Shown one piece after another: positions 1-7,358 of a stretch of 64,000 nt of DNA (its first letter is position 1; each line of letters starts with the position of its first letter). Origin of the DNA: Marinospirillum alkaliphilum DSM 21637 (GTDB lineage Bacteria > Pseudomonadota > Gammaproteobacteria > Pseudomonadales > Halomonadaceae). The stretch covers positions 62,001 through 126,000 of the forward strand of contig NZ_FPJW01000001.1 in assembly GCF_900119735.1 (NCBI RefSeq). Reading direction: 5' to 3'. The notes under the pieces are model-generated. The model was not told the origin of the DNA. It was given only the letters and a program-made list of their open reading frames with translations, and ran no database searches. The position numbers and the translations under genes were made by a program.

Positions 1-152
1 TGAGGGAAGTGCTCGGGATCAACCGGTAGTGCCAACCCGGACGGGGCGTAGGTGACGTAAAAATCTCCGTTTTCTTCATCAACGCGGAAAGTCAGGCCAA
101 GCTCCTCGGGAGTCGGGATGCTCAACATGAGTTCTTCGGATAGTGGTTCCAT
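1..152 (-). CDS. Hypothetical protein, N-terminal part (runs off the window)
   Basis: An open frame reads leftwards from an ATG at 152 and is still open at the window edge, so about 50 codons are seen. The start is preceded by an AGGAAC-like ribosome site; a second in-frame ATG lies 8 codons further in. The visible part (MEPLSEELMLSIPTPEELGL, then an acidic stretch with a DFYVTYAPSG segment) has no signal peptide or membrane segment. I do not recognise the family. It points away from the signalling genes to its right and shares a promoter region of about 230 bases with the next gene. Confidence 0.55.
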   Translation of the reverse strand, partial: MEPLSEELMLSIPTPEELGLTFRVDEENGDFYVTYAPSGLALPVDPEHFP

Positions 153-385
153 GGCTGTTCCTGTTCTACCGTCCAGATGCTGCCTGTGTGCAGGCATTAT
201 AATAATACTTTTGGTTTGCTCTGAAAGAGCTTCCTTCATATTAACCAACTCGATGACTTTCTCCCATCCCCAACATCAGGCTCTTTTGTGACGCTTTGTT
301 GCATCTTTAAGCAGAAAAGCACGCTGACGGGATCCGGTTGAAGGTTTATGATAGGTGCAAGGAACTGAATGGGATACCCCTCGTT

Positions 386-715
386 ATGGCGATGACCCGT
401 ATGGCAAAAATCCGCCGGGCCAGGCAGTTGATTGCTCTGACCCTGTTGGCGGAAATAAAAACCAATCAGCGCAATCTGATTAGCCTGATTCTTGATAAGG
501 CCACCATCTGGACGGAAGATCGTCAAGCATTACGCTTGCCGCCGCTGCCGCGTCAGGTTGAAATTCAGCTGGCACGCAGTCAGGGCATGCGCTTGTTCCG
601 CCTGCGTGAAGCTGTATTCAGTCTGGCGCCCAAGCGTCCGCTGGAAACTCAGCGCCTGATCTATCGGGACGATGTTTACCGGCCTGGTTTGCCGGGTAAA
701 ACACGCAAGCACTGA
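386..715 (+). CDS. Small basic hypothetical protein
   Basis: A 109-residue frame if translation begins at the ATG at 386; further ATGs at 392 and 401 and a TTG at 338 are also in frame, and none has a strong ribosome site, so the start is uncertain. The product is rich in Arg and Lys (beginning MAMTRMAKIRRARQ), probably soluble and mostly helical, with a Pro-rich turn (LRLPPLPRQ) in the middle. It ends 36 bases before the two-receiver gene on the same strand, so it may share its transcript. I do not recognise a family and assign no function. Confidence 0.5.
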   Translation: MAMTRMAKIRRARQLIALTLLAEIKTNQRNLISLILDKATIWTEDRQALRLPPLPRQVEIQLARSQGMRLFRLREAVFSLAPKRPLETQRLIYRDDVYRPGLPGKTRKH

Positions 716-751
716 TGACAACAAAAACGATTGTTCTGGAGTGAAAAAACG

Positions 752-1558
752 ATGGATGCAGATCTTTCGATCGAGGAACTGGGAATTCTGCTGGTGGAGC
801 CTTCTGCTGTTCAGCGCAAGGTGATCTGCCAGCACCTGATGGAACAGGGCATCCATACCCTGGAGGCAGTTGAAAATGCGCGTGAAGCACTCAACCGCAT
901 GCGTAGTTTTGTGCCAGACCTGATCATCAGCAGCCTTTATCTGCCCGATGCCAATGCGGATGAGCTTTTTGCACTGATGCAGAAAGAACCCCGTCTGGCT
1001 CAGGTGGCCAAGATGGTGGTATCCAGTGAACAGAAGCGCGAAAACCTTGAGGCTGTTCGTCAGGCCGGGGTACTGGCCCTGCTGCCCAAACCTTTTGATC
1101 GCAAGGATCTGGAGCGTGCGCTGAGCACAACACTGGAGTATCTGAGCCATGAGGAAGTGGAGCTGGAGCTTTATGATATTGCCAGCCTGCGGGTGCTGGT
1201 GGTGGATGATTCACGCATGGCACGCAAACACCTGTCTCGGGTGCTGCAGCAAATTGGTGTGCAGCAAATTGATGAAGCCGTGGATGGCAGTGAAGGCATA
1301 CGCTGCCTGGAGCAGGCTGCCTATGATCTGGTGGTCACTGACTACAACATGCCGGTGATGGATGGTGAGGCACTGGTGAACCATATCCGCCAGTCTGCTG
1401 ATTATTCCCATATTCCCATCATGATGGTCACTTCTGAAGATGAATCACGCCTGGCAGGTGTTCGTCAGGCGGGTGTTTCTGCCATCTGTGATAAACCTTT
1501 TGAAGTCAGTCAGGTGCGCCAGTTGCTGGTGTCTTTACTGGAACCTGAAGCGGGTTGA
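752..1558 (+). CDS. Two-receiver response regulator; first receiver lacks phospho-acceptor Asp
   Basis: A 268-residue protein made of two CheY-like receiver domains with no output domain. The start at 752 is favoured over an in-frame TTG at 731 because of a GGAG-type ribosome site (ctggagtg) just before it. The second receiver (about residues 145-265) is canonical: VVDDS acidic pocket, VVTDYNMPVMDG with the acceptor Asp, MMVTSE and a DKPF lysine. In the first (about 10-130) the acidic pair is replaced by VEPS and the acceptor position reads IISSLYLP, so Ser stands where Asp is expected, while the KPF lysine is kept. The first domain is therefore probably a protein-interaction pseudo-receiver. 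It lies 24 bases upstream of the GGDEF-EAL gene, so the pair is probably one operon. The partner kinase is not visible. Confidence 0.85.
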   Translation: MDADLSIEELGILLVEPSAVQRKVICQHLMEQGIHTLEAVENAREALNRMRSFVPDLIISSLYLPDANADELFALMQKEPRLAQVAKMVVSSEQKRENLEAVRQAGVLALLPKPFDRKDLERALSTTLEYLSHEEVELELYDIASLRVLVVDDSRMARKHLSRVLQQIGVQQIDEAVDGSEGIRCLEQAAYDLVVTDYNMPVMDGEALVNHIRQSADYSHIPIMMVTSEDESRLAGVRQAGVSAICDKPFEVSQVRQLLVSLLEPEAG

Positions 1559-1582
1559 TACCCAGCGGCTGCGGAGTAGCGT

Positions 1583-4201
1583 TTGAAATTTATTCATCAG
1601 TTGAATCAGCAGGTTCCACCACTCAAGTTAGGCGATGATCCGCAGATTGGTGCCTTGGTGAACAGTGGGTTGCTGACCTGTGAGCCAGATCTGCCTTTAC
1701 GTGAGGTGGCGCGCAGGATGCGCAAAGCCAGAGTCAGCTGTATTCTGGTGGTTGAGGCTGGAGAAATAGCCGGTATCTGGAGCGAAGGGGATACCCGTCG
1801 ACTGGACTTTTCCTGTGAAACCCTGCAAAACACCCCCATTCGTGAACTGATGAGTTCACCAGTCATCACTGCGCCCTGGGAAACCAGTTTGAGTGATGCC
1901 GCGAGTCTGATGAAAAAGAAACGTCTGCGCCGTTTGCTGGTATTGGATCAGCAGGGTGAACCGCTGGGCATGCTGACCCAGTCTGATCTGGTGCGCCATC
2001 AGGGGGTGGAACACTACCTGTTGATGCGTAATGTTGGCTCCAGCATCAGTCGGTCCCCCCTGCGCCTTTATGCCAGCCTGACCATTGCCGAGGCAGTGGC
2101 TCGCTTGCGTGAAGCGGGCGTTGAGGCGGCTGTGGTGGAGCGGGGGCGCGGGCAGCCGCCGGGTATTGTCACCGAGCGGGATTTGATTGCGCTGCTGGCC
2201 GAAGAGGTGCAGGCTTCAACCTTGCAGGAGCTGGTGCACAATGAGCTGCTCTGTGTACCACGTGATATGAGTCTGCTGCGTGCGGTGGATTTGCTGAGGC
2301 AGAAAGGGTTTCGTCATCTGGGTGTGCTGGAGTGTGATGAGTCCGGCCAGGCGACTGAAACTCTGTGTGGTCTGCTGTCTTTTAATGACATCCTGGCCAG
2401 TATTGAATATGAGTACGTCAACCAGTTGCGCGCCGCCATTGAGGCGCGTGATATGGCACTGCGCACGTCCAGCGAAAACCTGCTGCTGGCGCAGAAGGTG
2501 ATTGAAGCCTCGTTGGATGGCATTGTGGTGACCAACCATGAGGGTGTGATTCAGGCGGTTAATCCGAGCTTTACCACCTTGACGGGCTACAACCCGGAAG
2601 AAGTGATTGGTAAAACACCGGCAGTGCTCAGTTCCGGACGCCATGGTGCGGATTTTTATCGCGAGATGTGGCTGGGACTCAAGAGTCAGGGGTATTGGCA
2701 GGGCGAAATCTGGAATCGCCGCAAGAATGGTGAGGTATATGCCGAGTGGCTGACCATTACAGCCATTCGTGGTGTGGATGGTGAAATCCGCCAGTATGCA
2801 GCCATTTTCAGTGATATCACGGATCGCAAGCTCAAAGAAGAACAGATCCATGCACTGGCTTATTACGATGAATTGACGGGGCTGGCCAATCGCCGTTTGT
2901 TGATGGATCGCCTGTCACTGGCGTTGGCCAATGCGCGCCGTCACCAACACAAGATGGCCATTTTGTTTCTGGATCTGGATCTGTTCAAGCGCATCAATGA
3001 CAGCCTGGGGCACCAGGTGGGTGATGAGGTGTTGCAGCAGGTGGCAAAACGCTTGCAGCAAGCGGTGCGTGAAGGTGATTCGGTGGCACGCCTGGGGGGT
3101 GACGAGTTTACTGTGTTGGTGCCTGAGGTCGACTCCTTGCATGCATTGGAATCCCAGGCTGCTCGGCTGATCCGTGCAGTCACCCAACCCCTGACGCTAC
3201 AACAAAAGCAGTTGGTGGTATCAACCAGTATCGGTATCAGTGTATTCCCTGATGACGGTGATACGGCAGAAGTACTGCTTAAGCATGCCGATACAGCCAT
3301 GTATCGGGCCAAGGATGCCGGTCGTAACAGCTACTGTTTTTACAACGCGGTGATGGGGGAACGCAACTACGAAGACCTGGCGCTGGAACACGGTTTGCGC
3401 AAGGCACTGGAAGGCGGCCTGTTGCATCTGGCCTGGCAACCGAAAATTGATGTGGTGTCACGTCGCTGGGTGGGGATGGAAGCCTTGTTGCGTTGGCATG
3501 ATCCAGACCTGGGTGAAGTATCCCCCCTGCAGTTTATCCCTCTGGCAGAAAAGCTGGGATTGATCGAAACTCTGGGTGACTGGGTGCTGGATCAGGTTTG
3601 TCAGCAGCTGGGGCAATGGATTAAGCGGGGTTATCGGCCGATGCCAGTATCCGTTAACGTGTCTGCCCGCCAGTTGGTGGATGCAGATTTTGCTGCGTGT
3701 ATTTTCCGCCGCTTGAAAGCTTGTGGCGTGGGTAGTGAGTTACTGGAGCTTGAACTGACTGAAAGCTGCCTGATTCTGGAGCAGGAAGATGGTGAGTATC
3801 AGTTACTGGATCAGCTGCATGCCGGTGGTGTGACCTTGTCGATTGACGACTTTGGTACCGGTTATTCTTCACTGTCTTATCTGCGCAAGTTGCCTTTAAG
3901 TGTTATCAAGATCGACGCCAGTTTTGTCCGGGAGCTGCCGGGAAATCGTGAGGATGGTCAGCTGGTCAAGGCCATTATTGGCATGGCAACTGCACTGGGA
4001 CTGGAAGTGGTGGCAGAGGGTGTTGAAACCCGTGCGCAGGCGACGTTACTGCAAGGCCTGGGTTGCCATGTTTGCCAGGGATACTGGCTGGCAAGACCGG
4101 CATCCACTGAGCAGATCAGCCAGTGGTTACGGGAAAGTGGTGAGTCAGGTTTGTGGCCCCATTTCCCGGAAGACTGGGAGCCGTTGCTCACTGAATCGTG
4201 A
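1583..4201 (+). CDS. CBS-PAS-GGDEF-EAL cyclic-di-GMP protein
   Basis: An 872-residue cytoplasmic signalling protein with no membrane segment. Translation probably starts at the TTG at 1583 (MKFIHQLNQQ), which has GGAG 7 bases upstream. Domain order: two CBS pairs (about 25-295), a PAS domain (about 305-415), GGDEF (about 440-595) and EAL (about 610-860). The GGDEF motif is intact at 505-509 (RLGGDEF). The EAL ligands are present: MEALLRW (633-635), SVNVSARQ, LELTES, DDFGTGYSS, KIDASFV and AEGVET. It could make cyclic-di-GMP, degrade it, or both. CBS pairs commonly bind adenine nucleotides, so the protein may couple energy charge to cyclic-di-GMP; that is inference. It follows the two-receiver gene and overlaps bioA convergently by 14 bases. 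Confidence 0.9.
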   Translation: MKFIHQLNQQVPPLKLGDDPQIGALVNSGLLTCEPDLPLREVARRMRKARVSCILVVEAGEIAGIWSEGDTRRLDFSCETLQNTPIRELMSSPVITAPWETSLSDAASLMKKKRLRRLLVLDQQGEPLGMLTQSDLVRHQGVEHYLLMRNVGSSISRSPLRLYASLTIAEAVARLREAGVEAAVVERGRGQPPGIVTERDLIALLAEEVQASTLQELVHNELLCVPRDMSLLRAVDLLRQKGFRHLGVLECDESGQATETLCGLLSFNDILASIEYEYVNQLRAAIEARDMALRTSSENLLLAQKVIEASLDGIVVTNHEGVIQAVNPSFTTLTGYNPEEVIGKTPAVLSSGRHGADFYREMWLGLKSQGYWQGEIWNRRKNGEVYAEWLTITAIRGVDGEIRQYAAIFSDITDRKLKEEQIHALAYYDELTGLANRRLLMDRLSLALANARRHQHKMAILFLDLDLFKRINDSLGHQVGDEVLQQVAKRLQQAVREGDSVARLGGDEFTVLVPEVDSLHALESQAARLIRAVTQPLTLQQKQLVVSTSIGISVFPDDGDTAEVLLKHADTAMYRAKDAGRNSYCFYNAVMGERNYEDLALEHGLRKALEGGLLHLAWQPKIDVVSRRWVGMEALLRWHDPDLGEVSPLQFIPLAEKLGLIETLGDWVLDQVCQQLGQWIKRGYRPMPVSVNVSARQLVDADFAACIFRRLKACGVGSELLELELTESCLILEQEDGEYQLLDQLHAGGVTLSIDDFGTGYSSLSYLRKLPLSVIKIDASFVRELPGNREDGQLVKAIIGMATALGLEVVAEGVETRAQATLLQGLGCHVCQGYWLARPASTEQISQWLRESGESGLWPHFPEDWEPLLTES

Positions 4202-5453
4202 AAAATTTCTTCATGGTGCGGGTGATGGTGAGCAGCTCTTCATCACTGATCACATAACAGGGCATGGTGTAAGCGTAACGACCAAAGGGCCGCAACCATA
4301 CACCCTGTGCTCTGGCCCACTGATTCATGCCTTTTAATCGATCGGCATGATCGACCTCAATGACTCCTGTTGCTCCCAGGGTGCGAGTGGCCACTACACC
4401 GGGTGCCTGAAAATCATCCAGCGCCTGTTGCAGTTGCTGCTGCATCATCGCAATGCGCTGCAGGTAGTGATCCCGTTCAAACACCTCGATGCTGGCCAGG
4501 GCAACACTGCAGGCCAGTGGATTCCCCATGAAGGTGGGGCCATGCATAAAGGCTTGTGCCGGGCCGCCATAAAAGCCTTCAAATACCTTTTCGGTGGCCA
4601 GGGTGGCTGCCAGTCCCAGATAACCTCCGGTCAGTCCTTTGGACAGCACCAGAATATCCGGGCAGATAGCGGCGTGTTCACAGGCAAACAGCTTACCGGT
4701 GCGCCCGAACCCGGTGGCTACTTCATCCAGTATCAACAAAATGCCGTAGTGATCACAGAGGCGACGAACCTCCTGCAGCCATAAGGGTGAATACATGTTA
4801 AAGCCACCGGCAGCCTGCAGCAGTGGTTCAACAATAAACGCTGCCAGCTGCTGGTGGTGTTGCTCAAAGCTTTGCTGCAGAATTTGCAGATCCTGCTGGA
4901 GTAACGGATCATCTGGCAGAGCATCGAAGCCGGCACGAGGTGCTGCTGTAAATGGGTGCTCCATCAGCCAGCCCTTGAACAACTGATGCATGCCTTCTTC
5001 TGGATCACAGACCGCCATACAACCGCTGGTGTCACCGTGATAAGCCTGTTTGACGGCCAGTATGTGGGTGCGCTCTGCCTGTCCTTGTTGTTTCTGGTAT
5101 TGCACAGCCATCTTGATGGCCACTTCCACACCCACTGAGCCACTGTCACTGAAAAATACGCGGGTCAGTGGTGCGGGAGTGATACCGACCAGTTTTTCTG
5201 CAAGCTGCAGCGCAGGCTGATGAGTCAGGCCACCCAGCATGACGTGACTGAGTTGATCAATCTGGCGATGCAGTGCAGCATCAAGATCCGGATGCCGGTA
5301 GCCGTGGATCAGGCACCACCAGGCACTGGTGGCATCCAGCAGGCGGCTGCCATCTTTCAGGTGGATCCAGGCTCCCTTGCCACTGATCACTTCCGGGGGT
5401 TCGGTGAGGTTTTGCATCTGGCAGTAGGGATACCAGACAGCAGAATGGGGCAT
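4188..5453 (-). CDS. bioA: Adenosylmethionine-8-amino-7-oxononanoate aminotransferase
   Basis: A PLP enzyme of biotin synthesis that converts 7-keto-8-aminopelargonate to 7,8-diaminopelargonate with S-adenosylmethionine as amino donor, in the cytoplasm. At 421 residues it has the usual BioA length. It carries the class-III aminotransferase signature (LILDEVATGFGRTGKLFA) and the Schiff-base lysine at about residue 272 in LVLSKGLTGGY; the N-terminal VWYPYCQM and SAWWCLIHGY segments are BioA-like. No other bio gene is in the window, so it is a stand-alone bioA. A BirA-type operator 18-49 bases upstream suggests repression by biotinyl-AMP-bound BirA. Its last 14 bases overlap the end of the converging GGDEF-EAL gene. 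Confidence 0.95.
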   Translation of the reverse strand: MPHSAVWYPYCQMQNLTEPPEVISGKGAWIHLKDGSRLLDATSAWWCLIHGYRHPDLDAALHRQIDQLSHVMLGGLTHQPALQLAEKLVGITPAPLTRVFFSDSGSVGVEVAIKMAVQYQKQQGQAERTHILAVKQAYHGDTSGCMAVCDPEEGMHQLFKGWLMEHPFTAAPRAGFDALPDDPLLQQDLQILQQSFEQHHQQLAAFIVEPLLQAAGGFNMYSPLWLQEVRRLCDHYGILLILDEVATGFGRTGKLFACEHAAICPDILVLSKGLTGGYLGLAATLATEKVFEGFYGGPAQAFMHGPTFMGNPLACSVALASIEVFERDHYLQRIAMMQQQLQQALDDFQAPGVVATRTLGATGVIEVDHADRLKGMNQWARAQGVWLRPFGRYAYTMPCYVISDEELLTITRTMKKFFTIQ

Positions 5454-5470
5454 GGTGTATTCCTGAAATG

Positions 5471-5502
5471 TTGTTAACCTGCTCTTTATTTTAGGTTAAC
5501 AG
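5471..5502 (-). promoter_or_regulatory. Probable BirA (biotin repressor) operator upstream of bioA
   Basis: Two inverted 9-base arms, TTGTTAACC (5471-5479) and GGTTAACAG (5494-5502), are separated by exactly 14 bases. The BirA operator known from many bacteria is TTGTnAACC, 14-16 bases, GGTTnACAA; only the last base of the right arm differs. It lies immediately upstream of bioA, where repression of this promoter would be expected. It could also affect the rightward gene that starts at 5626. Confidence 0.8.
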
Positions 5503-5625
5503 CGGGTGATGCCTGACTGCAAGTGAATGCCTGTTGATCTACGGCATGAATTGGAGTGGAAAACTCTTGCTGAAAAGACCATTATAGACTTGACAGCAGG
5601 TTTATTTTTTCAGGAGGGGAATGAC

Positions 5626-5940
5626 ATGCAGAGTGTGATAGATACTTTTCGTGAGCAGATGCAAAAGCAGCAATTGCCGATGGTTGAGTTTCAGCGCCAG
5701 TGGCTGGCAGCCATGGAAGCGGTAATGGAAACTGAGCTGGAAGCTGTGCGTCAGTACTGGGATACCTGGTTCCGCCTGAGTCAGGCCTGCATCCACAGTG
5801 GTGATGACAATAACCCGGTGAAGCTTGGACAGGATTGTGCTGATCTTTTCTGTCAGTTGAATAAGGCCATGCTGGAGCATGCCCACAAGCGTCAGCAACT
5901 GACCCAGAACTGGCGTGACCGTCTCACAGAAATCATGTGA
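5626..5940 (+). CDS. Small helical protein, phasin-like in character
   Basis: A 104-residue frame begins at the ATG at 5626, which has a strong ribosome site (aggagggg) 6 bases upstream; the frame is open further left but has no comparable start. The product (MQSVIDTFREQMQKQQLPMV...) is almost entirely amphipathic helix, with many Gln, Glu and Trp residues, two internal Cys, no membrane segment and no signal peptide. The composition resembles phasins or small coiled-coil proteins, but I see no defining motif and no PHA genes nearby. It is divergent from bioA and followed by a stem-loop. Confidence 0.65.
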   Translation: MQSVIDTFREQMQKQQLPMVEFQRQWLAAMEAVMETELEAVRQYWDTWFRLSQACIHSGDDNNPVKLGQDCADLFCQLNKAMLEHAHKRQQLTQNWRDRLTEIM

Positions 5941-5947
5941 TTTTTCT

Positions 5948-5977
5948 GGCACCTGAAACCAGTAGGGTTCAGGTGCC
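5948..5977. repeat. 10-bp inverted repeat between convergent genes
   Basis: GGCACCTGAA (5948-5957) is exactly complementary to TTCAGGTGCC (5968-5977), with a 10-base loop. It sits between the ends of the 5626 gene and the DUF2788 gene, where a shared terminator is expected. Neither strand has a T tract after the stem, so it is not a standard intrinsic terminator; it may protect the two 3' ends or terminate weakly. Confidence 0.55.
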
Positions 5978-5997
5978 TAACCTTAAAAAAACACTGA

Positions 5998-6204
5998 TTA
6001 ACTGCCTCCAATCACGGCCAGTGCCACAGACTTTATCACAAACCCCAGCACACCCAATCCCAGTGCAATAAACAGGATGGTGGTGCCAAAGCGCCCCGCT
6101 TTGGATTTTCTGGCCAGATCCCAGACAATAAACCCCATAAACAGAATCAGTCCGCCGATCAGGATTGGCATGGCCAGTGCTTCAAGTTCGGTATAGTGCA
6201 TCAT
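5998..6204 (-). CDS. DUF2788 family small membrane protein
   Basis: A 68-residue protein with two membrane helices (about residues 12-30, IGGLILFMGFIVW, and 42-65, ILFIALGLGVLGFVIKSV) joined by a short basic cytoplasmic loop (ARKSKAGRFGT). Length, helix spacing and the loop match the DUF2788 family of proteobacteria, whose role is not known. Two adjacent ATGs (6204 and 6201) follow a GAGG ribosome site; the second has the better spacing. It is transcribed away from the flavodoxin gene, with a short palindrome between the two starts. Confidence 0.8.
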   Translation of the reverse strand: MMHYTELEALAMPILIGGLILFMGFIVWDLARKSKAGRFGTTILFIALGLGVLGFVIKSVALAVIGGS

Positions 6205-6227
6205 TTTTCCTCTGTGTTACCATAACC

Positions 6228-6244
6228 AACCAAATTACTTGGTT
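6228..6244. promoter_or_regulatory. Short palindrome in a divergent promoter region
   Basis: AACCAA and TTGGTT (6228-6233 and 6239-6244) flank 5 bases between the divergent DUF2788 and flavodoxin genes. Position and symmetry suit a regulator site, but it matches no operator I can name. Confidence 0.3.
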
Positions 6245-6327
6245 TATGCCTGTGGGTGAAATAAGAAAGGCTTATTTCGGTATCTGCTGGATTCTAGGGT
6301 GTTTCAGTGAAACAGGGGAGTGGCAGC

Positions 6328-6792
6328 GTGGCTGATATTCTGGTGTTGGTGGGTAGTGTGTATGGCGGTGCCGAGGAAGTGGCCGAGCAGGCGGTGCAGG
6401 TAGCTGAATCCAGGGGTTTCAAGGTTCGCATGACAACTTCGCCGGTATTGCAGGATCTGGATGGCCGCTCGGCCTTGCTGGTGGTGACCTCCACAACAGG
6501 GAGTGGTGAGCTGCCGGATGCCATTCAGCCACTTTATGCCGCATTACAGAATAACCCTGCCAGCCTATCTGGTCGCCCACTGGGTATTATTGCGCTGGGG
6601 GATTCGTCTTATGGTGAAACCTTTTGTGCTGCTGGTCAGCTGTTTGAGGAGCTGATGTCCGGCCTGGGTGCGGTGTGTTTGCAGGAGATGCTCAGGATTG
6701 ACGCTTTAGAGCATTTTCAGGCCACTGATGCGGCACGGGAATGGATTGATGGCTGGCTGGAGGCTTTGCAAGAGTTCAACGGAAGGGACTGA
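6328..6792 (+). CDS. Flavodoxin-like protein (MioC-type)
   Basis: A 154-residue single-domain flavodoxin, a small FMN electron carrier. The GTG at 6328 has a GGGGAG ribosome site 8 bases upstream and begins the first strand directly (ADILVLVGSVYGGAEEVAEQ); a GTG 7 codons earlier is less likely. The FMN-binding loops are present: the phosphate loop GSVYGGAEE, the second loop TSTTGSGELPD and LGDSSYGE. The arrangement resembles MioC or the flavodoxin domain of sulfite-reductase-type proteins more than long-chain flavodoxins. Its redox partner is not shown by the neighbours. Its 3' end overlaps the converging gene by 17 bases. Confidence 0.85.
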   Translation: MADILVLVGSVYGGAEEVAEQAVQVAESRGFKVRMTTSPVLQDLDGRSALLVVTSTTGSGELPDAIQPLYAALQNNPASLSGRPLGIIALGDSSYGETFCAAGQLFEELMSGLGAVCLQEMLRIDALEHFQATDAAREWIDGWLEALQEFNGRD

Positions 6793-7078
6793 GCATCACC
6801 AGTACCACCAACAGGGCACCCAATACCAACAGAATGTCCAATACCCAACGGCTGACGGAGCGCTTGCGTTTTTTGGGTTGGGGTCGCTGCGCCAGGGCGC
6901 GTTGAGCACTTGGGTTGCGTGTTGTGCCGCGTCCTGCCGTTCGTGTGCGTTCACGTGATGCTGAAGAGGAGCGACGAGCTGGACGTTTGTCGAGTCCAAG
7001 CTGTTTTTTCAGCTCCTTTTCTTCATGCTGGCGTTTACGTTGGAGGGCCTCCTCCTTCATTTTTGCCATATCAACCAT
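6776..7078 (-). CDS. Basic coiled-coil protein with C-terminal membrane anchor
   Basis: About 100 residues if it starts at 7078 (MVDMAKMKEEALQRKRQHEE), where GGAG lies 9 bases upstream; frames starting at 7087 or 7108 are possible. It has a charged helical N-terminus, a very Arg/Ser/Thr-rich low-complexity middle (about 35-75) and one membrane helix at the end (WVLDILLVLGALLVVLVML), a tail-anchored layout. I do not recognise a family. It overlaps the end of the flavodoxin gene by 17 bases. Confidence 0.6.
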   Translation of the reverse strand: MVDMAKMKEEALQRKRQHEEKELKKQLGLDKRPARRSSSASRERTRTAGRGTTRNPSAQRALAQRPQPKKRKRSVSRWVLDILLVLGALLVVLVMLSPFR

Positions 7079-7358
7079 GTTGACCATCTCCAATCTTGTG
7101 TCAAACAATCCTGGGAAACATTTGATTAACTATTGTGCTAGGTGATGCTGCGTTGAAACTGTTCTCAAAATGCTCATTTACTTCATGTAAACTCCGCTTT
7201 TTCGATCAATTTCTCCTTGCCTGACCCGCGCTCACAACGTTAATCAGATGCTTCCTGATGTTTTCAGTGGTATTCAGGATCAGCTGCGCAGTTTAACTGC
7301 TATCACGCCAGTCTGCTGCAATTGCTCGTGTTATTTCTGTCAATGATTCGTTGCAGGT

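Noticed and set aside
5948-5977. The 10-bp dyad as an intrinsic terminator
   Set aside because: No T tract follows on either strand; it was listed only as an inverted repeat.
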